Assembly (NCBI GenBank): GCA_002448235.1
Contig: DIXF01000018.1
Coordinates: 124,001-188,000 of the forward strand
Reading direction: 5' to 3'
DNA: 64,000 nucleotides
Source: Syntrophaceae bacterium UBA6087
Lineage (GTDB): Bacteria; Desulfobacterota; Desulfomonilia; UBA1062
The notes below the pieces were generated by a model. It worked only from the letters and a program-made list of their open reading frames with translations, was not told the origin of the DNA and made no database searches. The translations under genes were made by a program, and so were the position numbers. Positions 17,495 to 25,901 of the stretch are shown here, in pieces. Numbering within the stretch: position 1 is the stretch's first letter; every line of letters starts with the position of its first letter.

Positions 17495-18586
17495 TCAGTA
17501 GTAGATACCAGGATCGTTATCCACCCGGTATTCCTGATATGCGAAATCGATATCCTCGTTGTCTCCCTCGGCAGCCTTTGTCTGGCGTCTCGCCTCGATC
17601 ATCCACTTGGCTCCGCCGAGTTTCTCCACGAATTCGATCTGGTCCTTGGTGCCGAAAACCCACTCGTCGAGGAACTTGCCCATGTTCTCATCGCTCGATC
17701 CGCCCAAGCGCATGAGTTTTTCCCACCACTGGCGCGGCCAGTAATAACAGCCCGGCATACTTCCCGGGAGGGCCCCGTAGGGAAGCTCAACCACTGCATC
17801 TGCATAGAAAAACGGGATGATGGTGCCTTTGCGGTTGTACCGTATATCCAATTCAGGAACGATCTCTTCTGCGGTAATGACCACCTTTTTGGAAGCCGCG
17901 GCACCGGCAACGTCGTTCACCGTCGGACCGTAGAGCCATGCATTGCCGTATTTGTCCGCCACCTGGGCATGGATGAATACGATATCCGGATACAGGGCAG
18001 GGATAAAGACCGCCGGGTCCGGGTCCTGCTTTATGGGGTTCTGGATAACCTTGAGGTATGGGTTGTACTTGACAATATCCGAAGCCAGCATCTGCTTGCT
18101 CAAAACGCCTGGGCAGCCTAACTGTGCAGCCTTGAGACCCTGGCCGACTCCGCCGTGGCTCCATTCGGATACGACCTTGAGCCTTCCCTGCAGCATCATT
18201 CTCTTATAGTTTTTGTCGGTTCCCCGCATCTCTGCGCCTGTGTACGAGCTATGGGAATAGTACACGCAGCCGGCAAAGCTCATGTAGCTCTGGTTCGTGT
18301 TCGGGGCGCCTATCATCTGGAGATTTTTCTTCTTCTGCCGCATGATCTCAAAATGGCTCTGGATACAGGTCCGCACATATCCGAACCCGGTGTCCAGGAC
18401 GACATCGCCGTCACTCACAAATTCTGCAACCGCCTCTTTGAGGGAGATGCGCTTGTCCTTCTTTGCCCTTTCCTTGCTTAAGTGAACCTTTCTTGCCGTC
18501 TCAAAATCGACAAGTCTGTCCAGGATGCTGGTATCCTCTATTTTAAGGTTCGCAAGAGCTTCCTTGTTGTAATCAAAAATTGCCAT
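17495..18586 (-). CDS. CoA-transferase, alpha subunit (family I)
   Basis: Large subunit of the same CoA-transferase, 363 residues, longer than a plain 3-oxoacid CoA-transferase A subunit and similar in size to GctA-like proteins. Segments such as SFAGCVYYSHSSYTGAEMRG, EWSHGGVGQG and PDIVFIHAQVADKYGNAW mark the family. The gene precedes the beta subunit with almost no gap (29 bp to the chosen beta start), so both are made together. Good ribosome site (GGAGGATAT) before the ATG. It is a plausible activation step for the acid fed into the acyl-CoA genes at 29-45 kb, but this link is inference. Confidence 0.87.
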   Translation of the reverse strand: MAIFDYNKEALANLKIEDTSILDRLVDFETARKVHLSKERAKKDKRISLKEAVAEFVSDGDVVLDTGFGYVRTCIQSHFEIMRQKKKNLQMIGAPNTNQSYMSFAGCVYYSHSSYTGAEMRGTDKNYKRMMLQGRLKVVSEWSHGGVGQGLKAAQLGCPGVLSKQMLASDIVKYNPYLKVIQNPIKQDPDPAVFIPALYPDIVFIHAQVADKYGNAWLYGPTVNDVAGAAASKKVVITAEEIVPELDIRYNRKGTIIPFFYADAVVELPYGALPGSMPGCYYWPRQWWEKLMRLGGSSDENMGKFLDEWVFGTKDQIEFVEKLGGAKWMIEARRQTKAAEGDNEDIDFAYQEYRVDNDPGIYY

Positions 18587-18983
18587 ACATATCCTCCGCG
18601 TCTTGCTTTTTTACTTGATAAATCACACAAAGCGAAATGCATGCCAGTATGAACTGCATCCATAATCAATTGTATCTTATTGTAATTACTCATTAGTTAA
18701 GTTCTGCTTCCCTTCCCTTACAGGTATTTTTACCACGTCCACCATAGAATACTCGACCATACTATGGTGTCCGCACCATAAATATCCCTTGGAAATTTCC
18801 TTTGCCCATTGAGAACTTGCAAGAAATCTGGCACAATTTCCCTCAAGAGGCATATGGCGCGCCGAATGAAATCCTCTCCCACATCCTCGCCCCAAGACAC
18901 CCGGGAAGAAGGTCGCGAGAGGAGAAAGTTAGCCATGCATCGTGCTTAAGGGAGGGCGTTCCGGCAGTATGGTCGAGGATACG
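18587..18983. other. gene-free stretch with an inverted repeat
   Basis: About 400 bp with no convincing gene. It contains the upstream region of the CoA-transferase operon (minus) and of the GNAT gene (plus). An inverted repeat ACCATAG / CTATGGT lies at 18741-18768 and a further ACCATA just beyond; the palindrome GGAAATTTCC is near 18790. No promoter could be fixed. Confidence 0.35.
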
Positions 18984-19496
18984 ATGAAATATTCAATTGG
19001 GCCGATGGGAGATGAGCACAGACAACAGGTGATCGCGATCTATAATTATTTCATCGAGCGCACCTTTGCCGCATACCCCCGAACCTCCGTCGATGACAGC
19101 ATGTTCGACCGCTTTCTGGCCCTTACCCATGATTATCCTGCCCTGGTGGTGAAAAACCAGGATTCCCGTGTCGTGGGCTTTGCCTTTCTGCAGGCCTATC
19201 ATCCCGCAGATTCGTTTCAAAAGACAGCTGTCGCCACTTATTTCATTCTGCCGGAGCATACCCGTAAAGGCATAGGTTCTTTGATTCTGAAGAGATTAAT
19301 CAAGGGAGCAAGAAAGAGGGATATATCCGTTATCCTTGCGAACATTTCATCGTTGAACCCCGAAAGTATCGAGTTCCACAGAAAAAACGGATTCATCGAG
19401 TGCGGCCGCTTCGAAGGCATCGGCATAAAGGCAGGAAGAACCTTCGGTGTCGTCTGGATGCAATTGAACATCGGGGATGTACCCGAAACAATATAA
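18984..19496 (+). CDS. GNAT-family N-acetyltransferase
   Basis: A 170-residue acetyltransferase of the phosphinothricin/L-amino-acid acetyltransferase-like group. The acetyl-CoA loop is in HTRKGIGSLILKRL (R-x-x-G-x-G), the substrate strand includes VVGFAFLQAYHP, and the C-terminal ILANISSLNPESIEFHRKNGF is the typical motif B. The start at 18984 has GAGG 5 nt before it; ATGs at 18942 and 18969 are alternatives. The gene is isolated. The acceptor is unknown. Confidence 0.83.
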   Translation: MKYSIGPMGDEHRQQVIAIYNYFIERTFAAYPRTSVDDSMFDRFLALTHDYPALVVKNQDSRVVGFAFLQAYHPADSFQKTAVATYFILPEHTRKGIGSLILKRLIKGARKRDISVILANISSLNPESIEFHRKNGFIECGRFEGIGIKAGRTFGVVWMQLNIGDVPETI

Positions 19497-19702
19497 TCCG
19501 TATCCTTCCGCAGGTCTTTGCCCTCAATACCCCCTTGCCCGTAAAAAATCGAGTCCCGGCGTAAACGACTGCTTTTCTCTTATAAAACCATAGAAGGACA
19601 ATGATACAAGACAAAAACCGAGCGATCCTCAAACGGCCTTTCACACAGGGGAGGATTCGATTTGCCATCTTGTCATGTTTTCCAAATTGAATTTAGATTT
19701 TT

Positions 19703-19756
19703 TGTCAAATTGTCAAAAAGCTTGAAGTAATTTCAGCTCTTATTGTCAAAATGTCA
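19703..19756 (+). promoter_or_regulatory. upstream activating elements, locus A (two TGTCA-N3-TGTCA pairs)
   Basis: Two pairs of TGTCA with 3 bp between the members (8-bp period): 19703/19711 and 19744/19752. The pairs are 41 bp apart, close to four helical turns. They lie 65-118 bp upstream of a sigma-54 promoter, where enhancer-binding proteins bind. The same arrangement is found before locus B (27399-27452) with identical distances. The binding protein is not known and is not recognisable in the window. Confidence 0.7.
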
Positions 19757-19792
19757 TTGACCATCCCCCTCAATCGTTTATTCGTCCTTATT

Positions 19793-19805
19793 TATCATAT
19801 AGTTA
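19793..19805 (+). promoter_or_regulatory. IHF-like site, locus A
   Basis: TATCATATAGTTA matches the IHF consensus WATCAANNNNTTR at all but one defined position and sits 28 bp upstream of the -24 element, between the activator sites and the promoter. Locus B has a perfect match at the same distance. Confidence 0.55.
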
Positions 19806-19820
19806 CAAGCACGTCATCAT

Positions 19821-19836
19821 TGGCACCTTCTTTGCT
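19821..19836 (+). promoter_or_regulatory. sigma-54 promoter, locus A
   Basis: TGGCAC-N5-TTGCT, a full match to the -24/-12 consensus TGGCAC-N5-TTGCW. Transcription should start about 12 nt downstream of the GC, near 19847, giving a short leader with the ribosome site of the 58-residue gene. Confidence 0.8.
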
Positions 19837-19875
19837 CAATGAGGAAGCATAGACAAACATGAGAGGAGAAAGGCA

Positions 19876-20052
19876 ATGATCACCCTTTGGATTATAATCG
19901 GATGCTTGTTCATGACCGGGATAGGGATCAGGTTCACATACAGAGTTCTGGGGCTTACCCCTGCCGAGGCAACCGCGGTATTCGTACTCATCGTTATGCT
20001 GATAGGTGTCAACTCGGGTCCGGCTAGGCAATTTATAGCCCAGATGTTCTAA
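19876..20052 (+). CDS. 58-residue small membrane protein, locus A
   Basis: Encodes 58 residues with two hydrophobic stretches (about 2-17 and 34-46) joined by a basic turn around Arg19-Arg23: a likely double-pass inner-membrane peptide. Strong ribosome site (GAGGAGAAAGG). It is 42/58 identical to the protein at 27576, and the first 28 residues differ at only two conservative positions. The motif I8-G9-x6-I16-G17-x-R19-F20 recurs at the same positions in both 35-residue proteins of the two loci. Expression should depend on the sigma-54 promoter just upstream. I do not recognise the family and give no function. Strong conservation of the copy argues that it is a true gene. Confidence 0.85.
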   Translation: MITLWIIIGCLFMTGIGIRFTYRVLGLTPAEATAVFVLIVMLIGVNSGPARQFIAQMF

Positions 20053-20065
20053 GGAGAAAAGAACT

Positions 20066-20173
20066 ATGACACTCGCATTCACCATCATCGGTACCGTAAG
20101 CCTGATTGCCATCGGATACAGGTTCGCAGTCAAGGTACTCTTTAAACACCCGGTTGCCGACAGGGCAAAGTAA
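20066..20173 (+). CDS. 35-residue small membrane protein, locus A
   Basis: Encodes 35 residues, one membrane helix (about 2-18) followed by a basic tail. Ribosome site GGAGAAAAG before the ATG, 13 bp after the 58-residue gene, so the two form an operon that ends at a terminator. Its residues 8-20 carry the same I-G-x6-I-G-x-R-F pattern as the 58-residue proteins, and the whole resembles the protein at 28021. Function unknown. Confidence 0.75.
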   Translation: MTLAFTIIGTVSLIAIGYRFAVKVLFKHPVADRAK

Positions 20174-20196
20174 TACTACCGTAAATAAGAGCCATA

Positions 20197-20240
20197 CACG
20201 GTCCCGGGAGTATAAACTCCTCCGGGGCCGTCTTTTGTTT
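20197..20240 (+). terminator. intrinsic terminator after the locus A small-protein operon
   Basis: Hairpin with arms ACGGTCCCGGGAGT and ACTCCTCCGGGGCCGT (small internal mismatch) followed by TCTTTTGTTT. It lies 24 bp after the 35-residue gene. Confidence 0.75.
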
Positions 20241-20416
20241 CCAGACCTCTCTTTTTAGCACATATCTTCCCCCAGGTCGCCTCCCCCACTCTCCTGCGGT
20301 CTCTTCCCCGGCCGACAGCAGGCAGTTTTAGGAGAGTAACAGGGCACGCTCCCGCATAAAAATCGTCATGAATCACTCGATTTAAACGGCATGAACAGGC
20401 TCTATGATATGTGATA

Positions 20417-20445
20417 TTGACACATCCATGAGAATCTCCCATACA
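20417..20445 (+). promoter_or_regulatory. candidate sigma-70 promoter of the hybrid kinase
   Basis: TTGACA with a 17-bp spacer and CATACA as a weak -10, 44 bp before the kinase start codon. The remaining bases from 20241 to here show no gene or strong structure. Confidence 0.4.
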
Positions 20446-20488
20446 TACACCATAGGTATGCATGAGGATGGTAAAAGGAGAGTGTCTC

Positions 20489-22903
20489 ATGTCCGAAAAA
20501 GCACCCGGGGGAAATTCGACCAAGAGCCTCAGTGAACTGCAGGCAGAAAACAGCAGGATCCGGCACAACCTGGATGCCATGAGGTCAATACTCGACGCCC
20601 AGACGGATCTGTTCATACTCATCGACAAGCAGGGAGTGGTCCGGGAGGCAAACGAGGTGGTCTCAAGATATCTCGGCATAGGACATGAGGACTTCATCGG
20701 GACCTGTATCTGGGACTTCTTCCCTGAGGATTCATCGCAATCCAGAAAAGAACAGGCCGATACAGTGTTTTCTTCCGGCGAGCCCTTGCGGTTCGAGGAT
20801 AAGTACGATCAGGTCTGGTATGACGTCATGCTCTATCCGGTGTCCAAGGAAGGCCGCAAGCCCGATGAGATAGCCATCCTTGCCCGGGACATCACTCCTC
20901 ACAAGCAGATAGAAGACCTGCTCCGCTTCCAGCGGGATCTGGGCATAGTTCTCAGTTCTTCTCTTGAGCTTCACGAGTTGCTTTCCCGCATTCTGGATGC
21001 GGTCATGGGAGTCGAGGGAGTCGATTCAGGCGGAGTATATATGCTCCAGGAACGCACCGGAGACATGAATCTTGTCGTACAGAAAGGCATGCCCGCCAAC
21101 GTCGCACATTCCCTGAACCACATGGAAGCATCCTCCCCGCAGGTACGGTTCGTCAGGGAGGGGCGTCCCCTGTACTGGAACAACCAGGAAGCCTCTAAAA
21201 GATTCCGGGTAACGCTGCCGCAGGATGAAGTACAGGGCGTTGCGATCATCCCCATCAAATCCGAAGGCTCCGTTATAGCATTCTTAAGCCTGATATCGAG
21301 GGATTTCGATAAGATCCCCGTCACCTCCAGGATTGCCCTGGAGACGGTCGCGGGAAGGATCGGCGATGTGATTAACCGGACAAAATCGGCCGAACTTCTG
21401 CGCAAGTACGAGCTCATCGTCGACACCATCCACAACCCCATGTCCTTTATAGACAGAAACTATGTATTCCAGGCAGTGAACAACGCCTATCTCTCGGCGT
21501 TCAGCAGGACCCGAAGCGATTTCATCGGGCGAAGCGTTGAAGATATTGTCAGCCCGGAGGTATTTGCCGGCAGCATGAAGAAACACCTGGACAGGGCATT
21601 GGAAGGGAAGGAAGTCCATTGCGAGGAATGGTTCGACTATCCGGGATGGGGAAGCAGATACTGCCTCTTGAGCTATTATCCCTTCTTTGCGCCGGACGGC
21701 ACCGTAACGGGTGTGGCTGCTGTTTCCCGCGACATCACGGACCGCAGGATCAAAGAAGAGGAACATTTAAGAATGAGCAAGCTCGAATCCGTCAGCATGC
21801 TTGCCGGCGGTATCGCACACGACTTCAACAATCTCCTTGCAACGATTCTTGGCAACATCGAGCTTGCGCAGTTCCATATTGCCCAGGATCATCCGGCAAA
21901 CTTAAGACTGATAAAGGCCATCGAGTCGTGCAACCGGTCCCGCGACCTGATCAGGCAGTTTATGACCCTGTCAAAGGGCGGTATCTCGAACAAGAAAGAT
22001 GCCCCTTTGCTGCCGCTCATCTCGGATTCGGTGAATCTTGCACTATCGGGAACCCACATCACCTGTGCGTACGATATTCAGGAGGAGCTCTGGTCGGTCG
22101 AATTTGATGCGAATCAGATCCTCCACGCGCTGCACAGCATTGTCATGAACGCCAGGGAAGCCATGCACGAGGAGGGGCGGATCACTATAACCGCACGGAA
22201 CATTGCCATCGGCAAGGACAGCGCCGAACATCCCAAATTCGTCAAACAAGGTTCGTACGTGGTTATCGATGTGCAGGATCAGGGGACGGGAATCCCGGAA
22301 GAGATCAAGGACAAGATCTTCGATCCGTACTTTTCGACCAAGGGAAAGGGCACCAGGAAGGGCATGGGGCTGGGACTGGCGACGGCTTATTCCATTATAA
22401 AGAAGCATGGAGGCTATATCGTTGTTGAGTCCACTGTCGGTTCGGGAAGCGTGTTCCGCATCTATCTCCCCGCAGCCTCCGGGGAAGCTGTCGGGGAAGA
22501 TACCGCTGCCCTGCCCCATGGGGATGCCTCGCGGGACAAAATCCTCACCATGGATGACGAAGAGATGATCAGGGATGCCGCGGCCGAGATCCTCGAACAC
22601 CTGGGCTACCGGGTGGAATCGTCGAAGAACGGCGAGGAGGCCATTGAAAAATTCATCGAGGCGAAGCATTCCGGCCGGTCCTTCGGTGTGGTGATTCTCG
22701 ACCTTACGGTGGACAACGGAATGGGCGGCGCCGAGACTATGAAGAAGCTCAAGGAGATAGATCCGGGAGTGGTCGGCATCGTCTCCAGCGGTTATGCAGA
22801 AGATAATATCCTGGAAAACTACCGGGAGTTCGGTTTCAGCGCCGCCATAGCAAAGCCCTATACCGCTGAAGAGCTGAAAGACACGCTTAAAAAAATCTAT
22901 TAG
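20489..22903 (+). CDS. hybrid sensor histidine kinase (PAS-GAF-PAS-HisKA-HATPase-REC)
   Basis: An 804-residue cytoplasmic hybrid kinase with no membrane span. Order: short coiled coil (about 12-32), PAS (35-145), GAF (150-305), PAS (315-430), HisKA with phospho-acceptor His444 in GGIAHDFNN, HATPase_c with N, G1 (DQGTGIPEEI) and G2 (GKGTRKGMGLGL) boxes, and a C-terminal receiver with acceptor Asp738 in VVILDLTVDNGMGG. The receiver reads ILTMDDEEMIRD, where the first acidic pair is intact. No DNA-binding output domain, so it signals through another protein. Start at 20489 chosen for its AGGAGAG ribosome site. It lies between the two small-protein loci, but no evidence links it to them. Confidence 0.93.
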   Translation: MSEKAPGGNSTKSLSELQAENSRIRHNLDAMRSILDAQTDLFILIDKQGVVREANEVVSRYLGIGHEDFIGTCIWDFFPEDSSQSRKEQADTVFSSGEPLRFEDKYDQVWYDVMLYPVSKEGRKPDEIAILARDITPHKQIEDLLRFQRDLGIVLSSSLELHELLSRILDAVMGVEGVDSGGVYMLQERTGDMNLVVQKGMPANVAHSLNHMEASSPQVRFVREGRPLYWNNQEASKRFRVTLPQDEVQGVAIIPIKSEGSVIAFLSLISRDFDKIPVTSRIALETVAGRIGDVINRTKSAELLRKYELIVDTIHNPMSFIDRNYVFQAVNNAYLSAFSRTRSDFIGRSVEDIVSPEVFAGSMKKHLDRALEGKEVHCEEWFDYPGWGSRYCLLSYYPFFAPDGTVTGVAAVSRDITDRRIKEEEHLRMSKLESVSMLAGGIAHDFNNLLATILGNIELAQFHIAQDHPANLRLIKAIESCNRSRDLIRQFMTLSKGGISNKKDAPLLPLISDSVNLALSGTHITCAYDIQEELWSVEFDANQILHALHSIVMNAREAMHEEGRITITARNIAIGKDSAEHPKFVKQGSYVVIDVQDQGTGIPEEIKDKIFDPYFSTKGKGTRKGMGLGLATAYSIIKKHGGYIVVESTVGSGSVFRIYLPAASGEAVGEDTAALPHGDASRDKILTMDDEEMIRDAAAEILEHLGYRVESSKNGEEAIEKFIEAKHSGRSFGVVILDLTVDNGMGGAETMKKLKEIDPGVVGIVSSGYAEDNILENYREFGFSAAIAKPYTAEELKDTLKKIY

Positions 22904-22907
22904 AGCC

Positions 22908-23657
22908 ATGGACATGAACTCGGTCGGGATCCTTTTTCTGGGTTCAGGTGATGCATTCGGCAGCGGTGGAAGGCTCCAGAGCAGCATCCTCGTCGAGTCG
23001 CCGGAGGGCCGTTTTCTCATCGACTGCGGTCCTTCCGCGCTCATCGGCCTGAAACGTTTCGGGTTCGATACATCCGGCATCGGGACCGTCCTCATATCCC
23101 ACCTCCACGGCGATCATTACGGAGGCGTACCGTTTCTCGTAAAAGAAACCCAGGTGACCGGTGAAAGGGAGATCCCTCTGGTCATCGCAGGGCCTTATGC
23201 TCTGGAATCTCATGTCGAGAACGTGATGAAACTGTTCTTCCCCTCCCCGGAAAATCCCCGCTCCGGCTTCTGGCCTGATTTTCGAATTCTGCCGCAGAGC
23301 GAAAAGACTCAGATCGGCGATCTTGCGGTCACCGCATATCCGGCAAAGCATTCAAAGATGGCGAATCCCTTATCGCTGCGGATCGAATGCGGAGGAAAGA
23401 CCATCGCATATTCCGGTGATACCGAATGGAACGAGTTCCTTCCGGTAGTCTGCAAAGACGCCGATGTGTTCATATGTGAAACTTTCGAGTACGAGAGATC
23501 TGCCGGCAATCACCTCGACTACCTCACCCTTATGGAGCACCGCCGCGAGCTCGACTGCAAAAGAATACTCCTCACCCACCTAGGAGACTCCATGCTCAAT
23601 CGTTGCGGCGCCATCGAGCTCGAGTGTGCATATGACGGGATGTCTTTCACGGTGTGA
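22908..23657 (+). CDS. MBL-fold metallo-hydrolase (RNase Z-like subgroup)
   Basis: A 249-residue metallo-beta-lactamase-fold protein. Metal ligands lie in SHLHGDHYGG (about residues 63-72), a central His in PAKHSK near 147, the Asp in YSGDTEW, and the last His in LLTHLGDS. The shape LGSGDAFGSGGRLQSS at the N-terminus is that of the RNase Z/ElaC-like branch, but the exosite arm of true RNase Z is absent. It follows the hybrid kinase by only 4 bp, hence cotranscribed. Substrate unknown; many such proteins are phosphodiesterases. Confidence 0.87.
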   Translation: MDMNSVGILFLGSGDAFGSGGRLQSSILVESPEGRFLIDCGPSALIGLKRFGFDTSGIGTVLISHLHGDHYGGVPFLVKETQVTGEREIPLVIAGPYALESHVENVMKLFFPSPENPRSGFWPDFRILPQSEKTQIGDLAVTAYPAKHSKMANPLSLRIECGGKTIAYSGDTEWNEFLPVVCKDADVFICETFEYERSAGNHLDYLTLMEHRRELDCKRILLTHLGDSMLNRCGAIELECAYDGMSFTV

Positions 23658-23759
23658 TAAACCGGCTTCGGTGAAGAACTCTTCGCCTCCTGCGAAACAG
23701 TGATTCAAATCCTTGATTTTTCTTCATTTCATGGTATTGTTCTCTATGACTCCTATCGG

Positions 23760-23787
23760 GCAGGCCCGGTTATGACCGGGCCCTCGC
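23760..23787 (+). repeat. GC-rich hairpin before the epimerase-PilZ gene
   Basis: Inverted repeat with arms AGGCCCGG and CCGGGCCT around a short loop, 58 bp upstream of the next start. No U-tract follows. It may end the upstream transcript weakly or structure the leader of the epimerase gene. Confidence 0.4.
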
Positions 23788-23844
23788 AAAGGAATAGTCA
23801 TACGCTGTGTTGTTTTGGTTTCATTCTATTGAAGGAGGGATCAC

Positions 23845-25188
23845 ATGAAGGTTTTCATCACCGGGGCCACAGGCTTCATCGGCACACACGTCGCAAGGCT
23901 CCTTGTCAGGCAGGGCCACCGACTGGTGTGCCTCGTCAGGAAGACGAGTCACATCCAGGAGCTGGAAAAGCTCGATGTCGATCTTTACCGGGGAGATATA
24001 CGAGACAGAAAATCTCTCCTGTCCGGGATGTCGGGGTGTGATGCACTCATACATCTGGCAGGGGTATCTTCTTTCTGGGAACCTGATAAAAAACTGTATA
24101 CCGAGGTCAACGTAAACGGAACGCGCAACGTCATGGAGTGCGCCCTGGATACGGGCATTTCACGGGTGATCCACATAAGCCCTCTTTATGTTTACGGCAA
24201 GCCGTTGCGAATAAGGTTTGACGAGAAAAGCACCGTCGGCCCCCGGCGGTTCAGCGAGTTGGCCAGGAGCAAATATGAAGCCGAGCTGATCTCATGGGGC
24301 CTTCATCGCAAAAAAAACCTCCCGCTCACGGTATGCTATCCGGCCGTAGCGATCGGGCCGGGCAGGAGACGCAACGCCGTCTCTCAGGTCGAAATGCTTA
24401 TGGGACATGCATTTCTTTCCAGATCTTCCCTGAATTCCGCTCAAACCTATGTCCACGTTCAGGATATTGCCGAGGCGATCTCGAGGGTTCTCACCATCGA
24501 AGGTGCTGTGGGCAGGCGCTACTTCATCGCCCATGAACGCATATCCACACGGCGGATGCAGTCAATGGTCAATGAGATCATCGGCTCCGGACCTTTCCGG
24601 ATCGTCCTGCCCGACTCACTGGTCATGTTCGCAGCAGGCGCTGTCGCCGTACTCGCAAGGGTGCTGAAAAAACCCCGGTTGCAGTGGATGTCTCCGGAAT
24701 ATATCCTGACCCTGCAGAACGGTCTCATGGCAGACGGCACAAGATCGCAGAGAGAGCTGGGAATGTCTTATAAACCGATCAGCGATGCCGTCAGAGAAGA
24801 GATCGATTCGATCCGGACAGCCTGGAGCATTCATGAGAAGCGTAAATCCAGGCGGTATCCGCTTCACCTCGACGTGACCTATAAGGCCAAGGGAACGCCT
24901 GCAGAATCTACGGGGAGCGTGATAGATATCAGCGAAAACGGCCTGCTGCTGGCAACAGCCGAACCCTGCGCAAAAGGCAGATATATCAGCATCAACCTCT
25001 CGGGAGGCAGAAAGGAAGAATATGTCATGGTTCGCGGCCGGGTCGTAAGAAAGGGAAAGGGCAGCATGGCGATCGATATTACCCATAAGGACAGGGAAAT
25101 CAGAGAAATGCTTGCCGGCCCGGGTATGGCTCGTGAAGGGAAACCCGGAGCGGAGCCCGGCATTCTTTCTCTTGAGGGAAGCCTGTAA
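23845..25188 (+). CDS. NAD-dependent epimerase/dehydratase fused to a PilZ domain
   Basis: A 447-residue two-domain protein. Residues 1-325 are an extended SDR of the dihydroflavonol-reductase or HpnA-like type with the NAD motif GATGFIG (7-13) and the HISPLYVYG strand. The catalytic Y-x-x-x-K is L139-A-R-S-K143, so the tyrosine is missing. Residues about 330-430 are a PilZ domain with RKSRR (333-337) and DISENG (361-366), the two motifs that hold cyclic di-GMP. The fusion implies a c-di-GMP-controlled sugar or lipid-binding step, perhaps as a sensor since the active site is damaged. Good ribosome site (GAAGGAGG). Organisation is monocistronic, with a VOC gene about 110 bp downstream. Confidence 0.85.
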   Translation: MKVFITGATGFIGTHVARLLVRQGHRLVCLVRKTSHIQELEKLDVDLYRGDIRDRKSLLSGMSGCDALIHLAGVSSFWEPDKKLYTEVNVNGTRNVMECALDTGISRVIHISPLYVYGKPLRIRFDEKSTVGPRRFSELARSKYEAELISWGLHRKKNLPLTVCYPAVAIGPGRRRNAVSQVEMLMGHAFLSRSSLNSAQTYVHVQDIAEAISRVLTIEGAVGRRYFIAHERISTRRMQSMVNEIIGSGPFRIVLPDSLVMFAAGAVAVLARVLKKPRLQWMSPEYILTLQNGLMADGTRSQRELGMSYKPISDAVREEIDSIRTAWSIHEKRKSRRYPLHLDVTYKAKGTPAESTGSVIDISENGLLLATAEPCAKGRYISINLSGGRKEEYVMVRGRVVRKGKGSMAIDITHKDREIREMLAGPGMAREGKPGAEPGILSLEGSL

Positions 25189-25301
25189 AGCAACTCGTTT
25201 CCCGGCTGGAGCAGGCGCCACACGCTTACGGACAAAACGATTGACGAACCACCGGGCTTCTTATACGAACATATGCTATACTCTTCCGAAGGCGGTTTTG
25301 T

Positions 25302-25874
25302 ATGATATTACGAATCGACCATGTCGCTCTTGCAGTACGGGATTATGACAAGGCATTGAGCTTCTTTACCAAGCTTCTGGGCGCCATACCCGGCACATAT
25401 GCCGATGACGGACATATGAAGTATCTCTGGCAGAACATGGCGCTGGGAGATTTAAGCAGGCTCGAACTCCTCACCCCCACAGGAGACGGAAGCTTCCTCG
25501 ACGGCTTCCTCAGCAACAAGCAGGGAGGCGTCCACCACATCACCATGCAGACCCCGGATATCTACGGGGCGAGAAAGACCCTGGAGAAGAACAACATCCC
25601 CTACTTCGGGTTCAACGACTACGGACCCATCTGGAAAGAGCTCTTCATCCATCCGAGAGACGCCTTCGGCGTGCTCATCCAGATCGCTCAGTTCGAGGCG
25701 GACGACTGGCTCTCGCCAAAGGTAAAAATGCCAGGGGGAAAGCGATGGACGGTCGAGAAGGATGGCACAGAGATCCATCTCACCTTTGCACATCCCGGTG
25801 GAGGCAAGGTGAGGATCGACCTGAGCAAAGCCGAGGCAGCCGGACTCATCGACGATCTCAAAAACGCCATCTGA
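25302..25874 (+). CDS. VOC-family (glyoxalase-like) protein
   Basis: A 190-residue vicinal-oxygen-chelate protein. The N-terminal IDHVALAVRDYDKALSFFTKLLG and the GGVHHITMQTPDIYGARKTLEKNNI segments match methylmalonyl-CoA epimerase and lactoylglutathione lyase-like proteins, with the metal-binding His residues at about 7 and 81. A C-terminal extension after about residue 135 is not part of the single-domain epimerase. In a cell with acyl-CoA carboxylation genes an epimerase role is possible, but the length argues for a different substrate. It is followed within 28 bp by the helicase gene. Confidence 0.78.
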   Translation: MILRIDHVALAVRDYDKALSFFTKLLGAIPGTYADDGHMKYLWQNMALGDLSRLELLTPTGDGSFLDGFLSNKQGGVHHITMQTPDIYGARKTLEKNNIPYFGFNDYGPIWKELFIHPRDAFGVLIQIAQFEADDWLSPKVKMPGGKRWTVEKDGTEIHLTFAHPGGGKVRIDLSKAEAAGLIDDLKNAI

Positions 25875-25901
25875 TCGTCTTTTTGTAAAGGCAGCACACC
25901 A

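Noticed and set aside
18686..18936. Overlapping minus-strand frames of 68-69 codons
   Set aside because: Neither has a ribosome site or a recognisable motif; the region looks intergenic.
23698..23716. GATTCAAATCC, like a tRNA T-loop
   Set aside because: The G53 position is wrong and no cloverleaf is possible around it.
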